DNA of 33,174 bases, from the NCBI GenBank assembly GCA_021812285.1, contig JAKAOH010000017.1:1-33174 (forward strand), read 5' to 3'. The translations under genes were made by a program, and so were the position numbers. Shown here one piece after another: positions 8,165-15,326 of this stretch. Source of the DNA: Acidobacteriota bacterium. GTDB lineage: Bacteria; Acidobacteriota; Terriglobia; Acidiferrales; UBA7541. The notes under the pieces are model-generated. The model worked only from the letters and a program-made list of their open reading frames with translations, had not been told where the DNA came from and made no database searches. Positions within the stretch are counted from its first letter, which is position 1; every line of letters begins with the position of its first letter.

Positions 8165-9475
8165 TTATTCCTGAATCAGGATGCGCAGGTCGCGCAGATT
8201 GTTGCCCGTCGGCCCCGTCAGAATTGCGTCGCCCAGTCGCGCGAAGAAGCTGTAGGAATCGCTTCGCCGGAAAAAATCCGCGGCATCGAATCCCGCCACC
8301 CGCTCACGGCCGATTGTCGTTCCATCGGCAATCGCTCCGGCCGCCGGGCTCGAACCGTCGATTCCGTCGGTTGCCGCGCTCAGCATGGCCACCGGCCGCC
8401 CCTCGATTTTCTGCGCCATGTAAAGCGCAAACGCCGAATTTCGCCCGCCCAGGCCGTTTCCGTTCATGCGGCACAGCACTTCGCCGTCGGCAATCACTGC
8501 CACCGGAAGCCCGGGATTGGCCTGCTTGTGCTGATCGAGCAGCCCTAGCAAAAAATCCGAGGCCCGTTCGAGCGGCCAGTTGTCGGTCGAATTGTCGCAA
8601 ATCGTCTCGAGACCGTGCGATTCGGCGGCGCGATGCGCTTGGTGAAACAGTTTGTGCTGATCGAGCAGCAGGAAAAATTGCGATCGCTCGAACGCCGGAT
8701 CACCCTCCTTCGGCGTCTCCCGCAGCGTCCTTCGCTCGAAACAGTTTCGCAGCGCCCCGCTCAGTTGCTCCGTCACTCCATACCGCTCCGCTACCTGGTA
8801 CGCGTCTTCCACTCTCGAGGAATCGGGTAGCGTTGGTCCCGAGGCCAGCGCAAATTCGCGCCCGGGTGGAACGTCGCTGATGGCGAGCGTGAATTTCACT
8901 GCCGCTGGCGCCGCGGCCGCCATCCGTCCGCCCTTCACCGCCGAAATGTGTTTCCTCACCACGTTGATTTCGTCAACCGAGCCGCCGCAGTTCACCAGCG
9001 TCCGCTGCAGTTCGCGCATCTCTTCGAGAGAAACTCCCGAATCCAGGGGCAATTCCACCAGCGACGACCCTCCGCCCGAAAGCAGGAAAAATACGGTGGT
9101 TCGCTCGTCCGTTTTCACTAAAAGGTCTAGAATCGCCCGCGCCGCGGCAAAGCTTCCTTCGTTCGGTGCTGGATGGCCCGCCAGGAAAAATTGCAGCCCG
9201 CGAATCCTCCGCGGCGGCGGCGATGGTGCGGCCAGAATTCCCTCCATTGGGAAGTCCGGCTCCAGCACTTCCGCCAATCCTTCCGCCATTGCGCATGCGG
9301 CCCTGCCAAAGGCCACTACGCGCAATTCTGCGGCTTGCCCGATCTCAATTTCCGTGTCACCAATCAGTAGCCGCTTGCCCTCGCGCGCGATTGTCGCCCG
9401 CACCGCACGTCGCGCATCCACTGCGTCCAGCGTCTGTTCGAAAATCGTTCGGGCGAGTGGTTTCAAATCGCTCAT
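8165..9475 (-). CDS. glycerate 2-kinase (MOFRL/DUF4147 family)
   Basis: A 436-residue protein with the full two-domain architecture of the type II glycerate kinase family (GckA/TtuD type). The N-terminal DUF4147 domain carries LLSGGGSSL at about residues 131-139 and an NVVRKHISAVKGGR segment at 171-184; the C-terminal MOFRL domain carries NSAFAL and ATDGIDGSSPAAGAIAD near residue 370. It phosphorylates D-glycerate to 2-phosphoglycerate in the cytoplasm. It begins 22 bases after the GlcG-like gene and precedes glcD, consistent with channelling glycolate carbon through glyoxylate and glycerate into glycolysis. Substrate is inferred from family and context. Only a weak ribosome-binding site is visible. 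Confidence 0.9.
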   Translation of the reverse strand: MSDLKPLARTIFEQTLDAVDARRAVRATIAREGKRLLIGDTEIEIGQAAELRVVAFGRAACAMAEGLAEVLEPDFPMEGILAAPSPPPRRIRGLQFFLAGHPAPNEGSFAAARAILDLLVKTDERTTVFFLLSGGGSSLVELPLDSGVSLEEMRELQRTLVNCGGSVDEINVVRKHISAVKGGRMAAAAPAAVKFTLAISDVPPGREFALASGPTLPDSSRVEDAYQVAERYGVTEQLSGALRNCFERRTLRETPKEGDPAFERSQFFLLLDQHKLFHQAHRAAESHGLETICDNSTDNWPLERASDFLLGLLDQHKQANPGLPVAVIADGEVLCRMNGNGLGGRNSAFALYMAQKIEGRPVAMLSAATDGIDGSSPAAGAIADGTTIGRERVAGFDAADFFRRSDSYSFFARLGDAILTGPTGNNLRDLRILIQE

Positions 9476-9497
9476 GGCACGCCCGCTGCCGGTTTCC

Positions 9498-9935
9498 TCA
9501 TGCCTCGCTCAGCGCTGCCGCTCCGGCGCGTGCCACGTCGCTGTCCTCATCTTCCGTTCCTGCGCTCACCCCGATCGCACCGGTCACCTGCCCATCCACG
9601 ATCAGCGGAATCCCGCCCCGAACTGAAGTTTGCTGGTCCGGCCGCGCGACCGCCAGTCCCAGCGCCACCATCAGATTCGGCTCTCCGTCGCGCATCGGCG
9701 CCCCTGTTGCTGCACGGCGCAGCGCCGCCGCGCGTGCCTTCGTGATCGCAATTTCCACCGACGCCGGTTTGGCTCCGTCCATCCGCGCGAACGCCAGCAA
9801 ATGCCCGCCGTCATCCACCACGGCGATGTTCATCGGATGTTGGATTTCGACGGCGCGTCGCTCGGCCGCGGCCAGCACGGCGCGAGCCCCTTCAAGAGTC
9901 AAGCGGGGAATATTGCGGTTCACCAGCGTCATCAT
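9498..9935 (-). CDS. glcG: GlcG/HbpS family protein (DUF336)
   Basis: A 145-residue protein typical of the GlcG/HbpS family: a central PMNIAVVDDGGHLLAFARMDG strand-loop, then an ITKARAAALRR helix and a GGIPLIVDGQVTGAIGVSAG segment. In Escherichia coli glcG lies in the glc operon and its function is poorly defined; HbpS relatives bind haem or cobalamin-type compounds. Location directly upstream of glycerate kinase and glcDEF supports the glcG-like call. Two ATGs in tandem (9935 and 9932) follow GAGGA; the second has the better spacing. It starts 47 bases after the transketolase-like gene stop. Confidence 0.85.
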   Translation of the reverse strand: MMTLVNRNIPRLTLEGARAVLAAAERRAVEIQHPMNIAVVDDGGHLLAFARMDGAKPASVEIAITKARAAALRRAATGAPMRDGEPNLMVALGLAVARPDQQTSVRGGIPLIVDGQVTGAIGVSAGTEDEDSDVARAGAAALSEA

Positions 9936-9982
9936 TCCTCGGTTCCGTCACGCGCCTCTACGGAGGGTCCGATGAAGGCTCT

Positions 9983-12499
9983 TCACGCCAACAGGTCGCG
10001 CTGGCCCGACATTCGGGCATCGCGGTCATGGGCGAAACGCTGGATGGCCGCAAAGATCGACTCGGTGTCAAGGTGAGCCTCGGCAATGACGTCCGGTTCC
10101 AGGCCCCCAGTCAGCCATTGATTGTCCCAATCCGCGGTCAGCGAATAGGCGTCCGTCAGCGGGCCCAGGTTCCGAATGGGCCACACGCGCCGCGTCCCGG
10201 TGCTCACAACCATGAGGTCGTAATACGCTTCGGGAGGAAGCACTGAACGGCGATACTCTTCCGGTTGCCGATCGAAGAGTTCCTCGCTCACGGCCGCGAT
10301 GATTTTGACGTTCAATCCCGTTCGATCCAGGCGCGGCAACAGGCTGACGAGATTGACGGTGGAACTCGAGCCCTGCACCAGCACGTAGCCGGCTCGTTGT
10401 TGGCCAGGCGCGAAATCGCGAATGACGTAGAGCCCTTTGGCCGCGGCTTGGAGCGAGGGATCGGCGAATGTGCTGCGGTCGGCCACGGGGAAATCGGGCC
10501 GGGCGACCTCGATGGAAATGATGCCCACTTTCGGCTCCCGGGCGGCAATCTCGGCGGCGGCGAAATAGCCCGGCGCCACATCGTTGAAGTCCCAGAAATT
10601 CAGGTGGATGGTTTGACCGCGCGGAAAGAGCTTCCATACTTGGGTCGCAAAGATTCCAAAGTGGGTGCGGGCATCAGCAGCCGTCTCTGGCCCCGAATGA
10701 GCGGCGAGAATGTGTAGAACCCCCATGCGGAAGCGGCTGTCCTGGTTCTGTTGGCTCCAAACGCGAGCTGGGGTATACATGAGCGGCGTAAACGCGCCGT
10801 AGGTCCCGCTCATGGCCCATACCCCGGCGAACGCGTCGGGATCAACGCTGGCGCTCTGGCTCACCAGTCCGATGGCTGTCGACACGTTGCCCGCTTCCTG
10901 GATTGCGGCTTTCAGCCGTGTTCCCAGCGGATTGGTTTCTGGATTGTAGTGGCCCCACAAGCTGCCGTGTTCCATGTTGATGGACTCGGAAAGGTCGGCG
11001 GCAATCGTGAAGAAACGGTTCCCGGTGACGTAGTTCATCCACTTGATCACTTCGGAGATCGCCCGCCGCGTTCCGGCCAACTCGCCAGGCTTGTGGAAAA
11101 GGGTGATCGCCACTTGCTTTTCCGCCCCGGAGACTGGATTCGTCACAGCGACCTTTTGCGGCTGCGTGGGAAGATTGGCCACGCGCAGGCGCTCGTCCAG
11201 GAAGGGGTCGCGATGAACGTCGAGACGCAGAGGGAAATCGTTCTTGACGCTGTCGCCGATCGCGACCAGCCGGTCAGCGAGCCAGTCGCCCAGACCGTCG
11301 CGGTCGAGCAGCGACATCACGACATCAATGTTGGTTTTGAACTGAATCAGCCTCTGGCGGGGATCGGTGACCGGACCCTGATGAATGCCCTCAAAGGTGA
11401 CGCCATAATGCTTCTCGAAGGTGCTTGCCAGGGCCACGAAATAATCGGAGTTCATCTTCAACGAGTACGGGTGGCTCGGATAGCTGACGAGCTGATCCAT
11501 TCCAGCAACCTTGCCTTCGGCCGCGCCCGGCCAATACCCTTTGGTGGTGTTGCCAATGACGATGAACGGGCGGCGATCGCGTTCATCCCAATCTTCCATG
11601 GTCTTGAGGACGGAGATAATCTGGCTGTAATCATTGCCGTTCGGCAGCGTCAAGACGTTCCAACCGTAGGAAGTCCACTGGTCCACGAGCCGGTAGCTAT
11701 CGAATTTGCTGTCAACCACGCCCCCGACCAGCATGTCGTCAATACCCGCGTTGTTGTAAGACAACAGAATGCGAAGGCGCTTGCCCACCTGCAACGCTAG
11801 AGCCTGCGTTTTGAGTTCCTGCGCGTGCCCTTCCGTCAATGCAAATTCGCCCTCCAGCGCTATCACTTTCAAAGAGCTCGGAGCGCCCGCTATGTCCCAG
11901 AATGCGGCCTTGCCAGCGGAGGCGGCGATGCCAACTCCCGACGGGCCGCCGTTCACGTCGTTCGTCGCGTCTGTGCTTTCCGCATGGCCGGCGAGCGCTT
12001 TGATGCCGCGCTCCTTGGCCTGGGCGAACAAGGGATGATCAACCAAACCGTAATCCTGAAGGAGGTGCTTCAAAACGGCGGCGCCGCGGCGGAATCCGAG
12101 GGCGTCAACCGGTAAGATGGCCACATTCGGATCGACGTAGTAGCGGCGATCGCCGGTAGCTTTGAATTTCCGTTCGAGCGCTTGCCCCAGAATCATCCAC
12201 AGGGCATAGCCGGTCGGGATATTGTGCCCGCCGGCCAACAGGAACTTGTCGCAAAAGGGGTGCTTCGGGCGCCGGTAATCGTAGCGCAATCCTCCCAGTT
12301 CCGGCCCTGCCATGTGTGCCGCGACGTTGTAGGGCGTGTAGGCCAGTGGTCCGCCAAAGTGGCCCGTCTGCGCGTAGTTCCCGAGCAGCACGAGTGTCAT
12401 ACACGTCATGTAACCAATGTCTTCCAAAGCCCCGGGTCGGCCGATGTGCGCCTCCAACCGCTCAACCGGCGACGGCGCCGAATACGCGTGCGATACCAA
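9983..12499 (-). CDS. divergent transketolase-superfamily thiamine-diphosphate enzyme
   Basis: An 838-residue protein with all three transketolase-type domains: a cofactor (PP) domain, a Pyr domain and a C-terminal domain. Numbered from TTG 12499: GHFGGPLAYTP at 46-56 aligns with the GHPG loop, DKFLLAGGH at 84-92 with the DRFVLSAGH stretch, and YNNAGID at 248-254 with the end of the cofactor motif. The canonical GDG is replaced by GEF (217-219, within LEGEFALTEG), so the Mg-binding Asp is Glu. The catalytic Glu of the Pyr domain is kept (E535 in IQEAGN). The true substrate is unknown; AceE-type pyruvate dehydrogenase and phosphoketolase seem poorer fits. TTG 12499 is preferred because GGAGGAGGG lies nine bases upstream and a good promoter lies inside the longer ATG 12592 version. 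It heads the glycolate operon. Confidence 0.8.
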   Translation of the reverse strand: MVSHAYSAPSPVERLEAHIGRPGALEDIGYMTCMTLVLLGNYAQTGHFGGPLAYTPYNVAAHMAGPELGGLRYDYRRPKHPFCDKFLLAGGHNIPTGYALWMILGQALERKFKATGDRRYYVDPNVAILPVDALGFRRGAAVLKHLLQDYGLVDHPLFAQAKERGIKALAGHAESTDATNDVNGGPSGVGIAASAGKAAFWDIAGAPSSLKVIALEGEFALTEGHAQELKTQALALQVGKRLRILLSYNNAGIDDMLVGGVVDSKFDSYRLVDQWTSYGWNVLTLPNGNDYSQIISVLKTMEDWDERDRRPFIVIGNTTKGYWPGAAEGKVAGMDQLVSYPSHPYSLKMNSDYFVALASTFEKHYGVTFEGIHQGPVTDPRQRLIQFKTNIDVVMSLLDRDGLGDWLADRLVAIGDSVKNDFPLRLDVHRDPFLDERLRVANLPTQPQKVAVTNPVSGAEKQVAITLFHKPGELAGTRRAISEVIKWMNYVTGNRFFTIAADLSESINMEHGSLWGHYNPETNPLGTRLKAAIQEAGNVSTAIGLVSQSASVDPDAFAGVWAMSGTYGAFTPLMYTPARVWSQQNQDSRFRMGVLHILAAHSGPETAADARTHFGIFATQVWKLFPRGQTIHLNFWDFNDVAPGYFAAAEIAAREPKVGIISIEVARPDFPVADRSTFADPSLQAAAKGLYVIRDFAPGQQRAGYVLVQGSSSTVNLVSLLPRLDRTGLNVKIIAAVSEELFDRQPEEYRRSVLPPEAYYDLMVVSTGTRRVWPIRNLGPLTDAYSLTADWDNQWLTGGLEPDVIAEAHLDTESIFAAIQRFAHDRDARMSGQRDLLA

Positions 12500-12546
12500 G
12501 TTTTCCGGCCCTCCTCCAGAGTAGGGTTCCAAACCCAACGGAACGC

Positions 12547-12575
12547 ATGATAGACGAATTGCCCCTGTCGGTAAA
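12547..12575 (-). promoter_or_regulatory. promoter of the transketolase-like / glycolate operon
   Basis: Minus strand: TTTACC (12575-12570), 17-base spacer, TATCAT (12552-12547). The predicted start near 12540 gives a leader of about 41 bases that contains GGAGGAGGG (12517-12509) nine bases before TTG 12499. It is arranged back to back with the proS promoter. Confidence 0.5.
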
Positions 12576-12608
12576 CTCCGCGCGAGAAGCATGTCAGCCG
12601 CCCTCGCG

Positions 12609-12637
12609 TTGACAACCCTCCGCCCCTTGGCTACCCT
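12609..12637 (+). promoter_or_regulatory. promoter of proS
   Basis: TTGACA (12609-12614), 17-base spacer, TACCCT (12632-12637). The -35 is a perfect consensus. The predicted start near 12644 leaves a 27-base leader before the proS ATG. Its -35 lies only 33 bases from the -35 of the divergent glycolate-operon promoter, so one regulator bound between them could affect both. Confidence 0.55.
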
Positions 12638-12670
12638 CAATTTTTTCCATATCGAGGACTTCCACGGCTT

Positions 12671-14122
12671 ATGGCGGAGAAACCCATCGAACGCAAGCTG
12701 CCCTCCCGGCAGGAGGATTTCGCCGAGTGGTACAACCAGCTCGTCCTTCGCGCCGAACTCGCCGATTACGCGCCAGTTCGCGGCTGCATGATCGTGCGCC
12801 CTTATGGCTGGACGCTCTGGGAGAATATTCAGCAGGCGCTCGATCGCCGCTTCAAAGCCACCGGCCACGTCAACGCCGCCTTCCCGATGCTCATCCCTCG
12901 CAGCTTCATCGAAAAGGAAAGCAAGCACGTCGCCGGCTTCGCTCCCGAACTGGCCGTCGTCACCGTCGGCGGCGGCGAGGAACTCGAGGAACCTCTCGTT
13001 CTTCGCCCCACGTCGGAAACGATCATCGGCCACGCCTACGCCCGCTGGGTCCAGTCCTATCGCGATCTGCCCATTCTGATTAATTTGTGGAACAACGTCG
13101 TTCGCTGGGAACTTCGCACCAAGCTCTTTCTCCGTACCTTGGAGTTCTATTGGCAGGAAGGCCACACCGCTCACGCCACGGCTCAGGAAGCGGCCGAGGA
13201 AACTCGCCGCATGCTCGACGTTTACACCGATTTCGCCGTAAACGAAGCTGCGATTCCAGTCATTCCCGGTCGCAAATCCGATTCAGAGCGTTTTGCCGGC
13301 GCTGACCAGACGTTCTCCATCGAAGCGATGATGGGCGATGGCAAAGCCCTCCAGTCCGCCACCAGCCACAATCTCGGCCAGAATTTCGCTCGCGCCTTCG
13401 AAATTCGCTATCTCGATCGTCAAGGCCAGCTCCAATATTGCTGGACCACGTCTTGGGGCCTTTCCACGCGCTTCATCGGCGCTATCATCATGGTTCACGG
13501 TGATGATCAGGGCCTCGTTCTCCCTCCCCGTCTGGCCCCGCTCCAGACCGTCATCGTTCCCATTTTCAAAACCGAAGCGGAAAGGGAACTGACCATTGAA
13601 GCCGCCGCCAAGGTCCGCGACGCCCTCGCCGCCGCCGGCATTCGGGTTCGCCTCGACGATCGCGACGGCGTCAGTCCTGGCTTCAAATTCAACGATTGGG
13701 AGATGCGCGGCGTCCCGCTCCGCGTCGAAATCGGTCCTCGCGATGTCGCCGCTCGTTCGGTCGTGCTCGCGCGCCGCGATCGGCCAGGCAGGGAAGGCAA
13801 GAGCCCTGCAAGCATGGACGCCATCGTCGAATCCGTCTCCCAAACGCTGGCGACTATCCAGCAATCTCTCTATGATCGAGCGCTCGCGTTCCGTCGGCAG
13901 AACACGCGCGAGGTCGGCTCCTACGACGAGCTCAAGTCAGCCGTCGAAACCGGTTTTGCTCTCGCCTGGTGGTGCGGCGACGCGGAATGTGAAGCTCGCA
14001 TCAAGGAGGAGACACGCGCCACCACGCGATGCATCCCGCTCGATCAGCCCGGTGGCTCCGGTTCCTGCGTCGTGTGCGGACGCCCCGCGAAAGAACAGGC
14101 GGTTATCGCCCGCGCCTACTGA
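12671..14122 (+). CDS. proS: prolyl-tRNA synthetase, archaeal/eukaryotic-type (short form)
   Basis: A 483-residue class II aminoacyl-tRNA synthetase. Its length and order fit the short ProRS type without the bacterial editing insertion: a motif 1 region VRGCMIVRPYGW near residue 40, the LVLRPTSETIIG proline/ATP loop near 115, motif 2 as VVRWELRTKLFLRTLEF near 140-157, a TSWGLSTRFIGAIIMVHGDD motif 3 region near 260, an anticodon-binding domain (about 290-400), and a C-terminal zinc domain with C435, C440, C466 and C469. It charges tRNA-Pro in the cytoplasm. The start ATG has only a weak, distant GAGGA site. It is essential in most bacteria unless a second ProRS exists elsewhere. Confidence 0.95.
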   Translation: MAEKPIERKLPSRQEDFAEWYNQLVLRAELADYAPVRGCMIVRPYGWTLWENIQQALDRRFKATGHVNAAFPMLIPRSFIEKESKHVAGFAPELAVVTVGGGEELEEPLVLRPTSETIIGHAYARWVQSYRDLPILINLWNNVVRWELRTKLFLRTLEFYWQEGHTAHATAQEAAEETRRMLDVYTDFAVNEAAIPVIPGRKSDSERFAGADQTFSIEAMMGDGKALQSATSHNLGQNFARAFEIRYLDRQGQLQYCWTTSWGLSTRFIGAIIMVHGDDQGLVLPPRLAPLQTVIVPIFKTEAERELTIEAAAKVRDALAAAGIRVRLDDRDGVSPGFKFNDWEMRGVPLRVEIGPRDVAARSVVLARRDRPGREGKSPASMDAIVESVSQTLATIQQSLYDRALAFRRQNTREVGSYDELKSAVETGFALAWWCGDAECEARIKEETRATTRCIPLDQPGGSGSCVVCGRPAKEQAVIARAY

Positions 14123-14171
14123 TGGAGTGAGCCCCGCGGTAATTTTCCGTTCCCCGATCATCTTTTCTGGT

Positions 14172-14200
14172 TTGTTCCGCGTAAGGTATTTCCGTAGACT
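14172..14200 (+). promoter_or_regulatory. candidate promoter of the OmpA-like lipoprotein gene
   Basis: TTGTTC (14172-14177), 17-base spacer, TAGACT (14195-14200), in the 179-base gap after proS. The predicted leader is about 95 bases and ends with AAAGGAGGGG just before the ATG. No clear proS terminator is seen in this gap. Confidence 0.4.
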
Positions 14201-14301
14201 TTCGTCGGTCACGCTTTTTCCCTGATTTCTCACCTGATGGAAAGGCAACCTCCAGCCCAGTACGCTCTTCAAATTTAAGGATATTAAAAGGAGGGGCGTA
14301 A

Positions 14302-15033
14302 ATGGCTACGAAACCCTATTTCCTGTCCGCTTTGTTGATTCTCGGCTCCGTGTTCTCCGTGGGTTGTCTCGCGACGAGAGGTTATGTCCGCTCCAGCGTG
14401 CAACCCGTCAGTTCCAAGCTCGATCAGGTTTCCACCCAGACCAATCAGCAGGGCGCCCAGCTCAAGCAGACCTCGGATAAGCTCGACCAGACCTCCCAGC
14501 AGGTTCAGCACGACGAAACGGTCCTTTCGGCTACTAAGGAAACTGCCGATGCTGCCGACAGTCGCTCCACCGAAGCGCTGAACGGCACGCGGCAAAATGC
14601 TCAACAGCTCTCCGACCTCAACAACACAGTTGCCAATCTCGACGCATACAAGGTTTCTGACCAGGCCGTCGTTCTGTTCGGCTTTAATCGGTCGAATCTC
14701 ACCTCCGACGCCAAGGCCAAGCTCGATACACTCGCCAGTGACATTCAGAGCCAGTCGCGCTTTTTCATCACCGTCGAGGGTTACACCGATCAGACCGGTC
14801 CGGCGAGCTACAACGATATTCTCAGCCGCAAGCGCGCCGATAGCGTCATTCGCTATCTCGTGGCTGAACACAATATCCCCATCTATCGCATCCACACGAT
14901 CGGTCTTGGCGAAGAGAATCTTGTCAATGGCGGCCGCACCCTCCAGGATCGCAAGGAGAGCCGCCGGGTTCACGTGAGCGTCTACGTCGCTCCCCCGCTC
15001 CCCACGCCGAAGTCGTCGTCCGCCACGCAGTGA
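14302..15033 (+). CDS. OmpA-family peptidoglycan-binding lipoprotein
   Basis: A 243-residue protein. The signal peptide ends in a lipobox-like SVGC (Cys at residue 22), so it is probably a lipoprotein of the outer membrane. Residues 35-110 are a Gln/Ser/Asp-rich coiled coil with repeated LDQ(T/V)S units. Residues 115-235 are an OmpA C-terminal domain: LFGFNRSNLTSDAKAKLDTLA, then VEGYTDQTGPASYNDILSRKRADSV and the final RRVHV, containing the Asp and Arg that hold diaminopimelate in this family. It would tether the outer membrane to peptidoglycan, like Pal. No tol genes are adjacent, so it may be a Pal-like paralogue. A strong AAAGGAGG site precedes the ATG. Confidence 0.88.
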   Translation: MATKPYFLSALLILGSVFSVGCLATRGYVRSSVQPVSSKLDQVSTQTNQQGAQLKQTSDKLDQTSQQVQHDETVLSATKETADAADSRSTEALNGTRQNAQQLSDLNNTVANLDAYKVSDQAVVLFGFNRSNLTSDAKAKLDTLASDIQSQSRFFITVEGYTDQTGPASYNDILSRKRADSVIRYLVAEHNIPIYRIHTIGLGEENLVNGGRTLQDRKESRRVHVSVYVAPPLPTPKSSSATQ

Positions 15034-15079
15034 CCGGTACGCCGTTTCTGCGGCGGCAGTTCGTGTGGGAGGGGAAAAG

Positions 15080-15126
15080 TCGCGCGCGAAGCGGGCGCCT
15101 GTGAATTTCGCCCGCTTCGCGCGCGA
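15080..15126. terminator. perfect 18-bp GC-rich inverted repeat after the OmpA-like gene
   Basis: TCGCGCGCGAAGCGGGCG (15080-15097) and its exact reverse complement (15109-15126) flank an 11-base loop. It starts 47 bases after the OmpA-like stop. There is no T tract. It may act as a factor-assisted or bidirectional terminator, or be a copy of an extragenic palindromic repeat. The remaining 155 bases up to the PBP promoter hold nothing I recognise. Confidence 0.6.
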
Positions 15127-15281
15127 TCCGGTTGTCCCCGGCATTCGTTGCTTGCTGGCGCGAACCGGGATTGTGAGTCTCGAAAGCGAGGAAACGCGCT
15201 TGCGCCTCGCGGTTCCAACGCTTCTGGTTTGCCCCTTGGATCCGCATTCTGTCTTTCCGGCGTAATTTCCGGTGACTCAAT

Positions 15282-15311
15282 CTGACGGATTGGCCTTCGG
15301 GGAAGTACAAT
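15282..15311 (+). promoter_or_regulatory. promoter of the class A PBP gene
   Basis: CTGACG (15282-15287), 18-base spacer, TACAAT (15306-15311). The predicted start near 15319 leaves only about eight bases before the ATG at 15327, with no Shine-Dalgarno site, so the mRNA would be nearly leaderless. Confidence 0.45.
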
Positions 15312-15326
15312 GGCGTTTGCCTAGCT

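Noticed and set aside
9983-12499. Assignment as glyoxylate carboligase (Gcl)
   Set aside because: Gcl belongs to the acetolactate synthase branch with a different domain order; this protein has transketolase-type order and motifs, so only a functional analogy is proposed.
12593-13174. N-terminal extension of the transketolase-like frame across proS
   Set aside because: This part is antisense to conserved proS sequence. The family region starts well downstream, and a promoter plus strong ribosome-binding site point to TTG 12499.
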